A stretch of DNA of 64,000 nucleotides from Flavimaribacter sediminis (GCF_019492055.1 NZ_JAICBX010000004.1:548029-612028); one strand, 5' to 3'; shown: positions 53,121-63,026, counted from the stretch's first letter. Program-made: numbers and translations. The notes: a model not told the origin generated them from the sequence alone.

Positions 53121-55001
53121 CTACAGTGCGCTTTCCATGACAGCCGTTAAACGCCGGCCGAATTCGACCGGATCGGCCGGCGATTCGCCATCGGCGATAC
53201 GCGCCTGATCGAAAAGGAGGTGCGCGGCGTCCTTGAGCAGGGAATCGTTTTCGGCATCAGCCTGTCCGGCCCGGTTCGCAAGCTTTTTCACCATAGCGTG
53301 GCCCGGGTTTATCTCCAGAATGCGCGGCATGCCGCCGCCCTGCAGCCGGCCGTGACGCTTGAGCAGACGCTCAAGGTTGACGTCCATGTCGCCTTCATCG
53401 GCAATCAGGCAGACAGGGCTTTCGGTCAGACGCTTGGACGAACGGACATCCTTCACTTCGGCGCCGAGTTCCTGTCTGATCGCAGCGATCAGGCTGTCGA
53501 TCGACGCCGCGTCGTCGTCTTCCTTTTTTTCATCCGCAGTCTCTTCGCCCTTGATCGCGTCGAGATCCGCAGCGCCTCTCGTGATCGACTTGAATGGCTT
53601 GCCTTCATACTCCGTGACGTGCTGCATCCAGAATTCGTCGACTGGATCTGAGAGCAACAGAACCTCGATGCCCTTTGCCTTGAAGCCTTCGAGATGCGGC
53701 GAATGGGCGATCTTTGCAGCGTCTTCGCCGGCGATGTAGTAGATCGCCTCCTGGCCTTCCTTCATTCGACCCACATAGTCTGCGAGGCTGACCTGCCCGC
53801 TACCTTGCGTCGAGGTGAACCGGCAGATTTCCAGTATCCGGTCGCGCAGGGTTGCGTCCTCGATCAGGCCTTCCTTCACGACGGCGCCGAAATTGCTCCA
53901 GAACGTTTCGTACTCGTCCGGTTTCTTCTCGGCCTTCTTCTTGATCTCGGTGAGGACCTTCTTCGTCAGACCTGTCCGGATCTTCGCCAGTTTCGGATCG
54001 GTCTGCAGCATCTCGCGCGAGATGTTCAGGGTGAGATCCTCCGAATCCACGACGCCGCGCAGGAAGCGCAGCCAGGTCGGCAACAGGCCGCTTGTATCCT
54101 CGGTGATGAAGACCCGGTTTACATAAAGCTTTACGTGACCTTTGCGTTCAGGCTCGAACAGATCGAAAGGCTGGGTGGAGGGGATGTAGAGCAGGTTGAT
54201 GTAGCTTACCACGCCTTCCACGCGATTGTGGATCGTCATCCACGGATCATCGAAGGCGTGAGCGATGTGATGATAGAATTCCCTGTGTTGCTCTTCGGTG
54301 ATTTCCTTCGGCTGCCTGGTCCAGATCGCCGAGGCCTCGTTGAGGGTCTCGTCGCCGAGTTTGACCGGAAAGCCGATGTGATCGGAATAGGTCTTGATGA
54401 TGTGGCGGATGCGCGTCTCTTCAAGGAACTCCTTGGCGTCCTTCTTGATGTGAAGCGTTACAGTCGTGCCGCGTTCGTCTCGCTCTGCAGGTTCAATCGA
54501 GAATTCGCCTTTACCGTCCGACGACCAGAGCCAGGCCTCCTGCTCGCCTGCCTTTCTGGTGACGACGTCAACCCGGTCGGAAACCATGAATGCGGAGTAG
54601 AAGCCGACGCCGAACTGGCCGATAAGGCTGAGATCGCTTTTGCCGTTCTTCTTGTCGCCCTTGTCCAGCGTCTCAAGGTAGGCGGCCGTGCCGGAGCGGG
54701 CGATCGTGCCCAGTGTTTCCAGCAGGTCGTCATGATTCATGCCGACGCCATTGTCTCGAATCGTGATGGTCTTGGCTTTCGCGTCAAGGCTGATGTCGAT
54801 GCGGAATTGCTGATCGCCCTCGACGAGAGAGGGCGCGGTGATCGCCAGATAGCGCAGCCTGTCGCATGCGTCCGATGCGTTGGAGACCAGTTCGCGAAGA
54901 AAGATCTCGCGATTGGAGTAGAGCGAGCCCGCAACGATATCGAGAAGCCGACCGACTTCGGTCTGGAACGAGTATGTTTCCTTAGCAGCCGTTTCGCTCA
55001 T
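53121..55001 (-). CDS. htpG: Molecular chaperone HtpG (Hsp90)
   Basis: ATP-dependent dimeric chaperone of 626 aa. The GHKL ATP pocket is at the N-terminus: ELVSNASDACDRLRY, IRDNGVGM, and IGQFGVGFYSAFMV with the lid glycines. The middle domain has the catalytic RxxxxF-type arginine region (ISREMLQTDPKLAKIR), and the C-terminal dimerisation domain ends at about 626. Normal length for HtpG. Alone in its transcription unit, with a heat-shock role expected. Confidence 0.97.
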   Translation of the reverse strand: MSETAAKETYSFQTEVGRLLDIVAGSLYSNREIFLRELVSNASDACDRLRYLAITAPSLVEGDQQFRIDISLDAKAKTITIRDNGVGMNHDDLLETLGTIARSGTAAYLETLDKGDKKNGKSDLSLIGQFGVGFYSAFMVSDRVDVVTRKAGEQEAWLWSSDGKGEFSIEPAERDERGTTVTLHIKKDAKEFLEETRIRHIIKTYSDHIGFPVKLGDETLNEASAIWTRQPKEITEEQHREFYHHIAHAFDDPWMTIHNRVEGVVSYINLLYIPSTQPFDLFEPERKGHVKLYVNRVFITEDTSGLLPTWLRFLRGVVDSEDLTLNISREMLQTDPKLAKIRTGLTKKVLTEIKKKAEKKPDEYETFWSNFGAVVKEGLIEDATLRDRILEICRFTSTQGSGQVSLADYVGRMKEGQEAIYYIAGEDAAKIAHSPHLEGFKAKGIEVLLLSDPVDEFWMQHVTEYEGKPFKSITRGAADLDAIKGEETADEKKEDDDAASIDSLIAAIRQELGAEVKDVRSSKRLTESPVCLIADEGDMDVNLERLLKRHGRLQGGGMPRILEINPGHAMVKKLANRAGQADAENDSLLKDAAHLLFDQARIADGESPADPVEFGRRLTAVMESAL

Positions 55002-55112
55002 GGTGGGACAAATCCTCTAGCTTTTTAACGATTATGGTTGAGCTGCCGCTGATATAGGCGGACATGCGCTGGGTCACAAGTCTGGTGTAGCTGCATGGCG
55101 TTTGCCCGGTGG

Positions 55113-56117
55113 CTACAGAGCGTGGACCTTGGGCTTGACCCTACGCTGGGCGGCGACAAGCCTGTCAAAGAGGGCGCCGAGTTCTTCCGAAGGCTGCAAG
55201 CCTGAAGGACCGCCCTTGTCCAGCAAGTGCTCGAATGGACTTCTGAGCATCTTGGAAAGGTCCGGTTCACAAGTGAAATCGCCGACGACAGACTTCACCT
55301 TGGAATTGTCGAACATCACGGAATAGGCCCTGTCGCCCAAAAGGGGGCCGCGCCATTCTTCCCGGAACCGAACCAGAGTGTCGGTCGGAACATGGACGAG
55401 ATCGACCTGCACGCCAAGCAGGCTTCCTATTGTCGTGTAGATCATATCCCACGGCCAGGCATGGTCGGAGGTGATGTGGAAATCACGGTTGATCGCCGCG
55501 GATTTGCCGAAGAGACGGACGAACGGAACGGCGAAATCCTCGCTGCGGGTTAGCGTCCAAAGCGCTGCGCCGTCACCGGGCACAATGATCGGTTTGTTGG
55601 CGAGCATGCGATGCAGAGCCGTGTCGCCCTCCGACATGGCGGTCGGAAATCGCTTCCTGATCGTGTGACTGGGACGAACGATCGTGTAAGGAAGGGCTTT
55701 TTCCGCCTGCAACAACTGCTCGCAGGCCGCCTTCCGGCGGCTGTACTCCCAATAGGGATTTACCAGAGGCGTCGTCTCGACAATTGGGACACGGCTGACC
55801 GGTTTTGCGTAGGCCGAGGCGGTGGATATGAAAACGTACTGACCGACCTTGTCCCTGAAGACGTCAATGTCGCGTTGAAGCTGTTCAGGATGGAAGACCA
55901 GGAACTGGCAAACGATGTCAAAGCCTTGCTCGACCGCCGCGCGATAGGCTGCGTCATCGGAAAAATCACAGTCAATGTGCTTGACTTGCAGGGGGAGCCG
56001 TTCACCGGATCGCCCGCGATTGAGGACAGTCACGTCGAAGCCCTTCCGGACCGCTTCATGAACACAGGCCCACGAAATTTCACCGGTTCCGCCGACAAAC
56101 AATACGCTCAAACTCAC
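55113..56117 (-). CDS. NAD-dependent epimerase/dehydratase family protein
   Basis: Extended-SDR protein of 334 aa. It begins with a Rossmann start VLFVGGTGEISWACV, which departs from the usual GxxGxxG. The catalytic pair appears as STASAYAK and PYWEYSRRK (Y-x3-K). This resembles the CSP41b/SDR_a-type group that acts on nucleotide sugars or flavonoid-like substrates. Neighbours (pot genes, htpG) do not indicate a pathway. Confidence 0.82.
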   Translation of the reverse strand: MSLSVLFVGGTGEISWACVHEAVRKGFDVTVLNRGRSGERLPLQVKHIDCDFSDDAAYRAAVEQGFDIVCQFLVFHPEQLQRDIDVFRDKVGQYVFISTASAYAKPVSRVPIVETTPLVNPYWEYSRRKAACEQLLQAEKALPYTIVRPSHTIRKRFPTAMSEGDTALHRMLANKPIIVPGDGAALWTLTRSEDFAVPFVRLFGKSAAINRDFHITSDHAWPWDMIYTTIGSLLGVQVDLVHVPTDTLVRFREEWRGPLLGDRAYSVMFDNSKVKSVVGDFTCEPDLSKMLRSPFEHLLDKGGPSGLQPSEELGALFDRLVAAQRRVKPKVHAL

Positions 56118-56239
56118 TACGCACTACTCCAGCTTCGGCGAAGACGCCGACAGTGTCGCCGAACTGTCATAATGGAAGAAACTATGACCATATTGCGGAG
56201 AAACGGCTGTTTCTCGCGATCAAATATCCGGATGAGACA

Positions 56240-57052
56240 TCACGCGCCGGATTCGGATGATCTGCCGTTGCGGGTCATAACGAACGCCGAAATTGCGATG
56301 CCTATTGCAACCAGTCCGATCAGTATGGTGGCGAGCGCGTTGACATCGGGACTGACCCCCAGGCGGACCTTCGAAAAGATCAGCATGGGCAAGGTGGTCG
56401 ATCCAGGCCCGGCGACGAAGCTTGCAATAACGAGATCGTCCAGCGACAGCGTGAAGGCGAGAAGCCAGCCTGATACGAGCGCCGGCGCGATGCTTGGCAG
56501 TGTCACGTCGAAGAAGATGCGCAAGGGTTTGGCGCCAAGGTCGGCGGCGGCTTCCTCGACCGAGCGATCGACATTGATGAGGCGCGTTTCGACAACGACG
56601 GCGACATAAGCCATACAGAACGTCGTGTGGGCAATGATGATCGTGAGCAATCCTCGACCCGCCGGCCACCCGAAAAGCGATTCCATCGTGACGAAGAGCA
56701 GAAGCAGGGAAATGCCGGTTATGACGTCCGGCATGACCAGCGGGGCGGTCGTCATGCCGCTGAAGAGTTCGCGAAACCGGAAACGGCCATATCGAACGAG
56801 CGCCAGCGAGGCCATCGTGCCCAGAACGAGAGAAATGGTCGCGCTCGCCACAGCCACTTTCAGACTGATCCACGCGGCGCCGAGGATTTGCGGATCACGC
56901 AACAATTCGCCGTACCATTTCGTCGAGAACCCGCTCCATACGGTGACGAGGCGGGACTCGTTGAAACTGTAGACGACAAGCGACAGGATCGGCGCATAGA
57001 GAAAGATGAAGCCGATGAGCGCCATGATCGAGAGAAGGGGGCTGCGTTTCAT
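56240..57052 (-). CDS. potI: Putrescine/spermidine ABC transporter permease, PotI type
   Basis: Permease of 270 aa with six membrane segments and the EAA loop VEEAAADLGAKPLRIFFDVTLPSIAPAL. It is the second permease of a Pot system and follows potH by 9 bp. PotC and PotI cannot be separated by sequence alone; the PotF/PotG context favours PotI. Confidence 0.88.
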   Translation of the reverse strand: MKRSPLLSIMALIGFIFLYAPILSLVVYSFNESRLVTVWSGFSTKWYGELLRDPQILGAAWISLKVAVASATISLVLGTMASLALVRYGRFRFRELFSGMTTAPLVMPDVITGISLLLLFVTMESLFGWPAGRGLLTIIIAHTTFCMAYVAVVVETRLINVDRSVEEAAADLGAKPLRIFFDVTLPSIAPALVSGWLLAFTLSLDDLVIASFVAGPGSTTLPMLIFSKVRLGVSPDVNALATILIGLVAIGIAISAFVMTRNGRSSESGA

Positions 57053-57061
57053 CGTCCCCCC

Positions 57062-57949
57062 TTATCCGCGCGCCCGGCGGAAGCGCACGAGCGGCAGGAC
57101 AATGATCGCCAGCAGCACCATGGCGACAGCAGACGCCACCGGCCAGTCGCGGTTGTTGAAGAATTCCGTCCACAGAATTTTACCGATCATCAGCGTATCG
57201 GGCCCGCCAAGCAGCGCGGGAATGACGAATTCGCCGATCGCCGGAATGAAGACGAGCATGGAGCCGGCGATAATGCCTGGCAGCGACATTGGCAGAATCA
57301 CCGTGAGGAATGTGGTTGCGGGCTTTGCGCCGAGATCCGCGGCGGCTTCCAGCAGCGCCGGATCAAGCCGCGACAGATTGGCGTAGAGCGGCAGGATCAT
57401 GAACGGAAGGTATGTGTAGACGATGCCGATATAGACCGCGAAATTGGTCTGCAGCATGACCAGCGGTTCGTCGATGATCCCCATTGCAATCAGCGTATTG
57501 TTGATAACGCCGGTGCTTCTCAGGATCCCGATCCAGGCGTATACGCGCAACAGAAACGAAGTCCAGAAAGGCAGTATGACGAGCATCAGAAGTATATTGC
57601 GTCGCCTGGCCGGAGAGCGTGCGATATACCATGCCATCGGATAGCCGATGAGCAGGGCGAATATGGTCGAGACCGCTGCTATTTGAACGGAAGATATCAG
57701 CGAGAGCAGATAAAGCGGATCTTCCAGAAGGAACTGGTAGTTGCCCAGGTTGAGCGTGATCAGCAACCGACCGTCTTCCCAGGATGTCAGGGGGAGATAA
57801 GGCGGTCGAGCCATCGCGGCTTCGGAAAACGAGATCTTGAAGACGACGAGGAACGGGGCGAGAAAGAAGATCAGCAGCCAGACCATCGGCACCGCGATCA
57901 CCAGAAGGCGGCGGTGCTTCAGGAAAAAACTGCCGACCGCCGCTGTCAT
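57062..57949 (-). CDS. potH: Putrescine/spermidine ABC transporter permease, PotH type
   Basis: Permease of 295 aa; EAA loop LEAAADLGAKPATTFLTVILPMSLPG; opening residues MTAAVGSFFLKHRRLLVIAVPMVW give a short cytoplasmic N-terminus. The ATG at 57949 overlaps the potG stop (ATGA). A longer frame into potG is rejected. Confidence 0.9.
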   Translation of the reverse strand: MTAAVGSFFLKHRRLLVIAVPMVWLLIFFLAPFLVVFKISFSEAAMARPPYLPLTSWEDGRLLITLNLGNYQFLLEDPLYLLSLISSVQIAAVSTIFALLIGYPMAWYIARSPARRRNILLMLVILPFWTSFLLRVYAWIGILRSTGVINNTLIAMGIIDEPLVMLQTNFAVYIGIVYTYLPFMILPLYANLSRLDPALLEAAADLGAKPATTFLTVILPMSLPGIIAGSMLVFIPAIGEFVIPALLGGPDTLMIGKILWTEFFNNRDWPVASAVAMVLLAIIVLPLVRFRRARG

Positions 57950-59088
57950 GACGTCAGCACCACGCCGGACGCGGCGTCCCATGAAACGAAAACAGGATCG
58001 TCCCAGGTTATCGGTTCCTGTGCCGAGCGCTCCTGGTTCGTGCGTATCAGGTCGATCTGTTTTCCGGTTTTCAGCCGCACACGAAAGATCGACAGATTGC
58101 CGCGATAGGCAATCTCCTCGACCACGCCCTCGACAACGTTGTCGACGCCGTCGGGCCGATGGCGACTGATCTCCGGTTTTTCCGGTCGGAGCGCAAACCA
58201 CAGGCGCTGACTGGGCGAGCAACTCACGCCGTGGGAGACATTGATCGTCATGTCCGCGTCCTCGCAACGGATGAGCGTCCGGTCCGGATCGGTTTCGGCG
58301 ACGACGCCCTCGAACATGTTCACCGAGCCGATGAAATCCGCGACGAAGCGGTTGAGGGGATATTCGTAGATCTCTCGGGGCTCTGCGACTTGCTCGATGA
58401 CGCCGTTGCGCATGACGCCAATACGCGTCGCCAGCGTCATTGCCTCTTCCTGGTCATGCGTGACGACTACGAATGTGACGCCGAGCTTTTCCTGGATGTT
58501 GACCAGTTCGAACTGGGTTTCTTCGCGCAGCTTCTTGTCGAGCGCGGCAAGAGGTTCGTCAAGCAGCAGAAGTTTGGGCCGCTTGATCAGGGAGCGCGCA
58601 AGCGCGACACGCTGGCGCTGCCCGCCGGACAACTGGTCCGGCTTTCGCCGCTCCATCCCGGACAACTGGACCAGCTTGATCATGTCGGCAACGCGGTCTG
58701 TGACCTCGGAGCGGGGAATGCCGTCGCGATAGAGGCCGTAGGCGATGTTTCGCTCGACATTCATGTGAGGAAAAAGCGCATAGGACTGGAACATGATGTT
58801 GGTCGGCCGGTCCCAAGGCGAGATGCCGGCCATGTCCTGTCCGTCGATTTCGATGCGGCCGGAGGAAACAGTTTCCAATCCGGCCAGCATCCTCAGCAAG
58901 GTTGTCTTGCCGCAGCCCGAACTGCCGAGAAGGCAGAACAATTCGCCCTTGTATATGTCGAGCGAAACGTTGTTGACCGCGACAACGGGTCCGAAGCTTC
59001 GCGAGACATCGACGATACGGACGAACGGTTCCGAACCGTTGCGCCACGGCATATCCGAAGGCGACTGGCGCTCATTCATGCCTGCCAT
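57946..59088 (-). CDS. potG: Putrescine/spermidine ABC transporter ATP-binding protein
   Basis: ATPase of 380 aa with Walker A GSSGCGKTT, signature LSGGQRQRVALARSL, Walker B LLLDEPLAALD and the C-terminal TOBE domain. NIMFQSYALFPHMNVERNIAYGL is typical of PotA/PotG. An alternative start is the second Met (residue 4). Coupled to potH. Confidence 0.92.
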   Translation of the reverse strand: MAGMNERQSPSDMPWRNGSEPFVRIVDVSRSFGPVVAVNNVSLDIYKGELFCLLGSSGCGKTTLLRMLAGLETVSSGRIEIDGQDMAGISPWDRPTNIMFQSYALFPHMNVERNIAYGLYRDGIPRSEVTDRVADMIKLVQLSGMERRKPDQLSGGQRQRVALARSLIKRPKLLLLDEPLAALDKKLREETQFELVNIQEKLGVTFVVVTHDQEEAMTLATRIGVMRNGVIEQVAEPREIYEYPLNRFVADFIGSVNMFEGVVAETDPDRTLIRCEDADMTINVSHGVSCSPSQRLWFALRPEKPEISRHRPDGVDNVVEGVVEEIAYRGNLSIFRVRLKTGKQIDLIRTNQERSAQEPITWDDPVFVSWDAASGVVLTS

Positions 59089-59112
59089 CCTCCGGCGGCG
59101 ACAGGGCGGGCT

Positions 59113-60210
59113 TCACTGACCGGTCTTGACCGATGTCCACAAACGATTGACCAGACGATCGGCGGAAGGCGGCTGCGGCTTGTCGGCGAAGAGGTTGTCG
59201 AGGACTTCCTGCGGAGGGAATATGCCCGGATCGGACGTAATCTCCTCGTCGATCAGCGGCATGGCCGCCTTGTTGGCGCTGGCGTACCAGACATAGTTGG
59301 TGATGTCGGCCGTGATCTGCGGATCCATGATGAAGTTGATGAAGGCGTGCGCTTCTTCCGGGTGCGGGGCGTCGGCCGGGATGGCGAGGACGTCGAACCA
59401 CTGAAGCGCGCCTTCCTTCGGAATGACATAGGCGATGCTGACGCCGTTATCGGCTTCGTCCGCCCGGTCGCGTGACTGAAACAGGTCGCCGGACCAGCCC
59501 ATGGCGAGGCAAATGTCGCCGTTGGCAAGGTCGTTGATATATTGCGACGAGTGGAAGTAGCGGATGTAGGGACGAACCGATTTCATCAAATCGGCTGCTT
59601 CCTCCAGTTCCTTCTTGTCGAAGGAATTCGGATCGTAACCGAGATAGTTGAGGGCGGCGGGAAAAAGCTCCGTCGGCGCGTCAAGCACGGCGACGCCGCA
59701 GTCTTGCAGTTTGGAGACAACCTCCGGATCGAAAAGAACGGCCCAGGAGTCGACAACGTAATCGTCTCCAAGCCTCTCTGCGATCATGTCCTCATTGTAG
59801 CCGAGGCCCGTCGTGCCCCACATGTAGATCACCGAATGCGCGTTGTCGGCGTCGTATTCGGCAGCCTGTTTCATCAAGCCGGCGTCCATGTTGGCGAGAT
59901 TGGGAAGCTTTGACTTGTCGAGCGGCTGGTAGACGTCGGCCTGCATCTGCCGCTGCAGGAAGTCGCCGGTCGGAACAACGATATCATATCCCGTATTGCC
60001 GGACAGAAGCTTGGATTCCAGGACCTCGTTGCTGTCGTAAACGTCGTAGACGACCTTGATGCCCGTTGCTTCCGTGAACTTGTCCAGTGTGTCCTCGGCA
60101 ATATAGTCGGACCAGTTGTAGACGTTGACGACCCGGTCCTGGGCGTTGGCGCCCATGGCCAGAATCGCAAAAGCGACACCGGCGCTGAGAAGTACTTTTT
60201 TCGAGATCAT
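59113..60210 (-). CDS. potF: Putrescine-binding periplasmic protein
   Basis: Binding protein of 365 aa: Sec signal to about MGANA, then VVNVYNWSDYIAEDTLDKF, the hallmark of PotD/PotF, and VYDSNEVLESKLLSGNTGYDIVVPTGDFLQRQ. The ATG at 60210 with GGGTGG upstream is preferred to an in-frame ATG at 60252. First gene of the potFGHI operon, so polyamine uptake for nitrogen or stress use. Confidence 0.92.
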   Translation of the reverse strand: MISKKVLLSAGVAFAILAMGANAQDRVVNVYNWSDYIAEDTLDKFTEATGIKVVYDVYDSNEVLESKLLSGNTGYDIVVPTGDFLQRQMQADVYQPLDKSKLPNLANMDAGLMKQAAEYDADNAHSVIYMWGTTGLGYNEDMIAERLGDDYVVDSWAVLFDPEVVSKLQDCGVAVLDAPTELFPAALNYLGYDPNSFDKKELEEAADLMKSVRPYIRYFHSSQYINDLANGDICLAMGWSGDLFQSRDRADEADNGVSIAYVIPKEGALQWFDVLAIPADAPHPEEAHAFINFIMDPQITADITNYVWYASANKAAMPLIDEEITSDPGIFPPQEVLDNLFADKPQPPSADRLVNRLWTSVKTGQ

Positions 60211-60252
60211 GAAAACCACCCGTGTTCCCTTGTTATGAGTGTGTTGGTTCAA

Positions 60253-60281
60253 TGAATAAGCACAAAAACGCAGGCGTGCAA
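60253..60281 (-). promoter_or_regulatory. Sigma-70-type promoter of the pot operon
   Basis: On the minus strand TTGCAC (plus 60276-60281) and TATTCA (plus 60253-60258) are 17 bp apart, about 43 bp before the potF start. Confidence 0.55.
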
Positions 60282-60335
60282 TGACAGGAATCCGTCAGCG
60301 AATGTTTCGTCGTCGTCAGCCGGGCGGCTGTTCAT

Positions 60336-60371
60336 CCGGCGTTCAGATTCAAACTGCAATCTGAACGCCGG
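60336..60371. repeat. Perfect 14-bp inverted repeat
   Basis: CCGGCGTTCAGATT and AATCTGAACGCCGG around an 8-nt loop, about 125 bp before potF. There is no T tract on either side. It could be an operator or a second terminator of the minus-strand amino acid operon. Confidence 0.7.
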
Positions 60372-60411
60372 AGAGGGCCGGCCAAACCCGCAAATGTCGG
60401 CCGGCTGGGGG

Positions 60412-60445
60412 AAAACCGGGCGTTTGCACAGGGCGCCCGGTTTTT
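60412..60445. terminator. Bidirectional Rho-independent terminator
   Basis: 11-bp stem AAAACCGGGCG/CGCCCGGTTTT with an 11-nt loop and T5 on the plus side. On the minus strand it follows the permease stop at 60448 directly and ends the amino acid transporter operon. Confidence 0.8.
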
Positions 60446-60447
60446 CA

Positions 60448-61278
60448 TTACCGCTTCAAATGCCGCGTCAGCCGGCGTTCCAGCCAGTTCCAGACATTGC
60501 GAAGAACTTCGACAATCAACAGATAAAAAATAGCCGCCCAGATGTAGGTCTGGAAATCAAATGTGCGGGAATAGGCGCGTCTTGTTTCGCCTGTCAGGTC
60601 GAGAACGGTGATGATGGCTACGACAGCCGATCCCTTGATCATCAGGATGATCTCGTTGCCATAGGGCCTTAACGCCACGATCATGGCCTGGGGCAACACG
60701 ACCTTTCGATAGATCTGGACGCGGTTAAGGCCCAGCGCCTGACCGCCCTCGACTTGTCCTTTCGGAACGCTCTGGATGGCGCCTCTTAGAATTTCGGCCT
60801 GATAGGCTGCGGTGTTCAGCGTGAAGGCCAGAATTGCGCAGTTCCACGGTTCGCGGAAGAATCCCCATAGACCGACGGCTTCAAGCTGGTGCCGGAACTC
60901 GCCGAGACCGTAGTAGAAAAGGAAGAGTTGCGCGATCAGCGGCGTGCCGCGGAAGAAATATACGTAGCCGTAGGCGACGCCGGAAAACAGCGGATTACGG
61001 CTCATTCTCCCGGCGACGACCGGTATCGAGACAAGCGCGCCGAGAACGATCGAGATGCTGACAAGCGTCAGTGTCACGCCAAGACCGGACAGATATTTCG
61101 GGCCGTATCGGGCGACCTTGGCGGGATCCCAGGCGCTGAAGAGGAAGTAGATCAGGCCTACGCCAACGATCAACCAGAACGCCATGGCGATGGCGCCGGT
61201 TGTCTTGGCGGCGGACCAGCCCGGCGCGACTGCCGGCGGCGGACTGCGGGGCGGGATCATCTGCTCGGCGAAACTCAT
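60448..61278 (-). CDS. Polar amino acid ABC transporter permease, HisM/ArtM type
   Basis: Permease of 276 aa. Motif FFRGTPLIAQLFLFYYGL and EAA loop VEGGQALGLNRVQIYRKVVLPQAM place it in the basic amino acid/opine family. A long soluble N-terminal lead (about 30 residues) precedes TM1. ATG at 61278 overlaps the preceding permease stop. No ATPase gene follows. Confidence 0.9.
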   Translation of the reverse strand: MSFAEQMIPPRSPPPAVAPGWSAAKTTGAIAMAFWLIVGVGLIYFLFSAWDPAKVARYGPKYLSGLGVTLTLVSISIVLGALVSIPVVAGRMSRNPLFSGVAYGYVYFFRGTPLIAQLFLFYYGLGEFRHQLEAVGLWGFFREPWNCAILAFTLNTAAYQAEILRGAIQSVPKGQVEGGQALGLNRVQIYRKVVLPQAMIVALRPYGNEIILMIKGSAVVAIITVLDLTGETRRAYSRTFDFQTYIWAAIFYLLIVEVLRNVWNWLERRLTRHLKR

Positions 61279-61988
61279 ACCCGAACCTCCGATCGCCTGA
61301 CGCGTCGCTCGACGGCGCTGATGAATATCGAGGAGACGATTGCAAGCAGCAGGTAGAGCAGGCACGCGATGCCGAAAAAGAGAAAGGCCTCCTTGCTGAC
61401 GCGGGCGGCGATTCCCGCCTGGCGAAGGATGTCCGGCAGGCCGATCACCGACACGAGCGCGGTGTCCTTGAGCAGGATCATCCACAGATTTCCGAGGCCG
61501 GGGAGAGCGATGCGCACCAGTTGAGGCAGGATGACCTTCGTCATCGTGCGGACCTTGCCGAGCCCAAGTGCATAAGCGCCTTCATATTGCCCGACCGGAA
61601 TGGCCTTGAAGGCGGACAAAAGGACTTCGCTTGAGAAAGCTGAGAAGACGACGCCCAACGCCATCATGCCGGCAAGAAACGAATTGATTTCGATGCCGCC
61701 CTCGACGCCAAAAAACAACAACGTTTGTCTGAAGCCGATCTGCAGGCCGAAATAGACCAGAAACAGCGTGAGGAGTTCCGGCAATCCCCGGAAGATGGTC
61801 GTAAAGATTTCCGCGGCAAGCCGCAGCTGCTTCACCTCGCTTTGCTTGGCGAGCGCGAGAAGAAATCCGATGAACAAGCCGAATGGAAGAGTGGCGAGCG
61901 CCAGGCCGCCGGTGACCAGAAAACCATACATGATCTGGTCCATCCAGCCATTCGGCCCGAAACTCAGAAGGGTCAAGGTCCGATCCAT
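61275..61988 (-). CDS. Polar amino acid ABC transporter permease, HisQ/OccQ type
   Basis: Permease of 237 aa. TIFRGLPELLTLFLVYFGLQIGF and EAA loop YEGAYALGLGKVRTMTKVILPQLV. It pairs with the downstream permease (ATGA overlap). The family takes up basic amino acids or opines. Confidence 0.9.
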   Translation of the reverse strand: MDRTLTLLSFGPNGWMDQIMYGFLVTGGLALATLPFGLFIGFLLALAKQSEVKQLRLAAEIFTTIFRGLPELLTLFLVYFGLQIGFRQTLLFFGVEGGIEINSFLAGMMALGVVFSAFSSEVLLSAFKAIPVGQYEGAYALGLGKVRTMTKVILPQLVRIALPGLGNLWMILLKDTALVSVIGLPDILRQAGIAARVSKEAFLFFGIACLLYLLLAIVSSIFISAVERRVRRSEVRV

Positions 61989-62082
61989 GACGTCAGACCG
62001 GATGAGGCGCTGATTGAATGATCATGCAGAACCTGTGCTGCAGGATGAAGCATCCCGCAGCAAATGGCGCTTGAGGCGCGGC

Positions 62083-62865
62083 TTAGTCGCCATACACATC
62101 AAATTCAAAGTACTTGTCGTTGATTTCCTCGTATTTTCCGTTTGCGCGGATAGCGGCGATTGCCTGTGTGAAGGCGTCGCGCAGTTCTTCCTCGCCCTTG
62201 CGGACGGCAATGCCCGCGCCGGGTCCATTGATCACCAGGTCGGTCGGAAGCGTGCTCAGGATCATGCAGCAGGCGCCGTCGTCCGAATTCAGCCAATCGC
62301 TGAGGACGACGACGTCGTCAATGGCGGCGTCGATGCGGCCGCTTGCAAGGTCCAGCTTGTACTCGTCAGGCGTCGGATAGAGCCGCAGATCCGTGGAAGG
62401 AAACTTTTCTTCCGCGTAGTTGGAATGGGTGGTCGAGCTCTGCGCGCCGAGCACCTTTCCGTCGAGGCCAGCGTCCGTTGCGTCGGTGATGTCGGAATCC
62501 TTCGGCACGGCGATCGCCGGCGGCGTGTTGTAATACTTCTCGCTGAAATCGACCTGCTCGAGACGCTCGTCCGTGATCGACATGGACGCGATGATGGCGT
62601 CGAATTTTCCTGCCATCAGCGACGGGATCATGCCGTCCCAGTCATTGGTCACGAATTCGCATTCGACCTTCATCTCTTCGCAGAGCGCGATGGCGATGTC
62701 GATGTCGAAGCCTTCGAGCTTGCCGTCGGACGTCAGGTTGTTGAACGGAGGGTAGGCGCCTTCCGTCCCGATCTTGATTTTCTTCATTTGCGCCTGAGCG
62801 GCGCCCATGCCGACGGCGACCACGAGGGCGGCCGCCCCGAAAGTGATATATTTGGAGAAACGCAT
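62083..62865 (-). CDS. Amino acid ABC transporter substrate-binding protein, ArgT/LAO type
   Basis: Periplasmic protein of 260 aa with a Sec signal (to about AQAQ). The ligand fold KIKIGTEGAYPPFNNLTSDGKLEGFDIDIAIALCEEM is close to lysine/arginine/ornithine-binding proteins; the basic-ligand Asp is in NDWDGMIPSL. First gene of the operon, 94 bp ahead of the permease gene. The missing ATPase must come from elsewhere in the genome. Confidence 0.9.
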   Translation of the reverse strand: MRFSKYITFGAAALVVAVGMGAAQAQMKKIKIGTEGAYPPFNNLTSDGKLEGFDIDIAIALCEEMKVECEFVTNDWDGMIPSLMAGKFDAIIASMSITDERLEQVDFSEKYYNTPPAIAVPKDSDITDATDAGLDGKVLGAQSSTTHSNYAEEKFPSTDLRLYPTPDEYKLDLASGRIDAAIDDVVVLSDWLNSDDGACCMILSTLPTDLVINGPGAGIAVRKGEEELRDAFTQAIAAIRANGKYEEINDKYFEFDVYGD

Positions 62866-63026
62866 GTGTCAGTTCCCTTTTATTCTGCAGTTTGTCTTTG
62901 GCGCCGAAACGCGATTGGAGACGGCGTGCTCCGTCCTGTCCACGATATTCCCATTGTTTTTTGCGAAAAAGCAATATCGAATCTTTGCTGTCCGGAAGCT
63001 CCGGGCGCAACAAGGGGGAGGACGCC

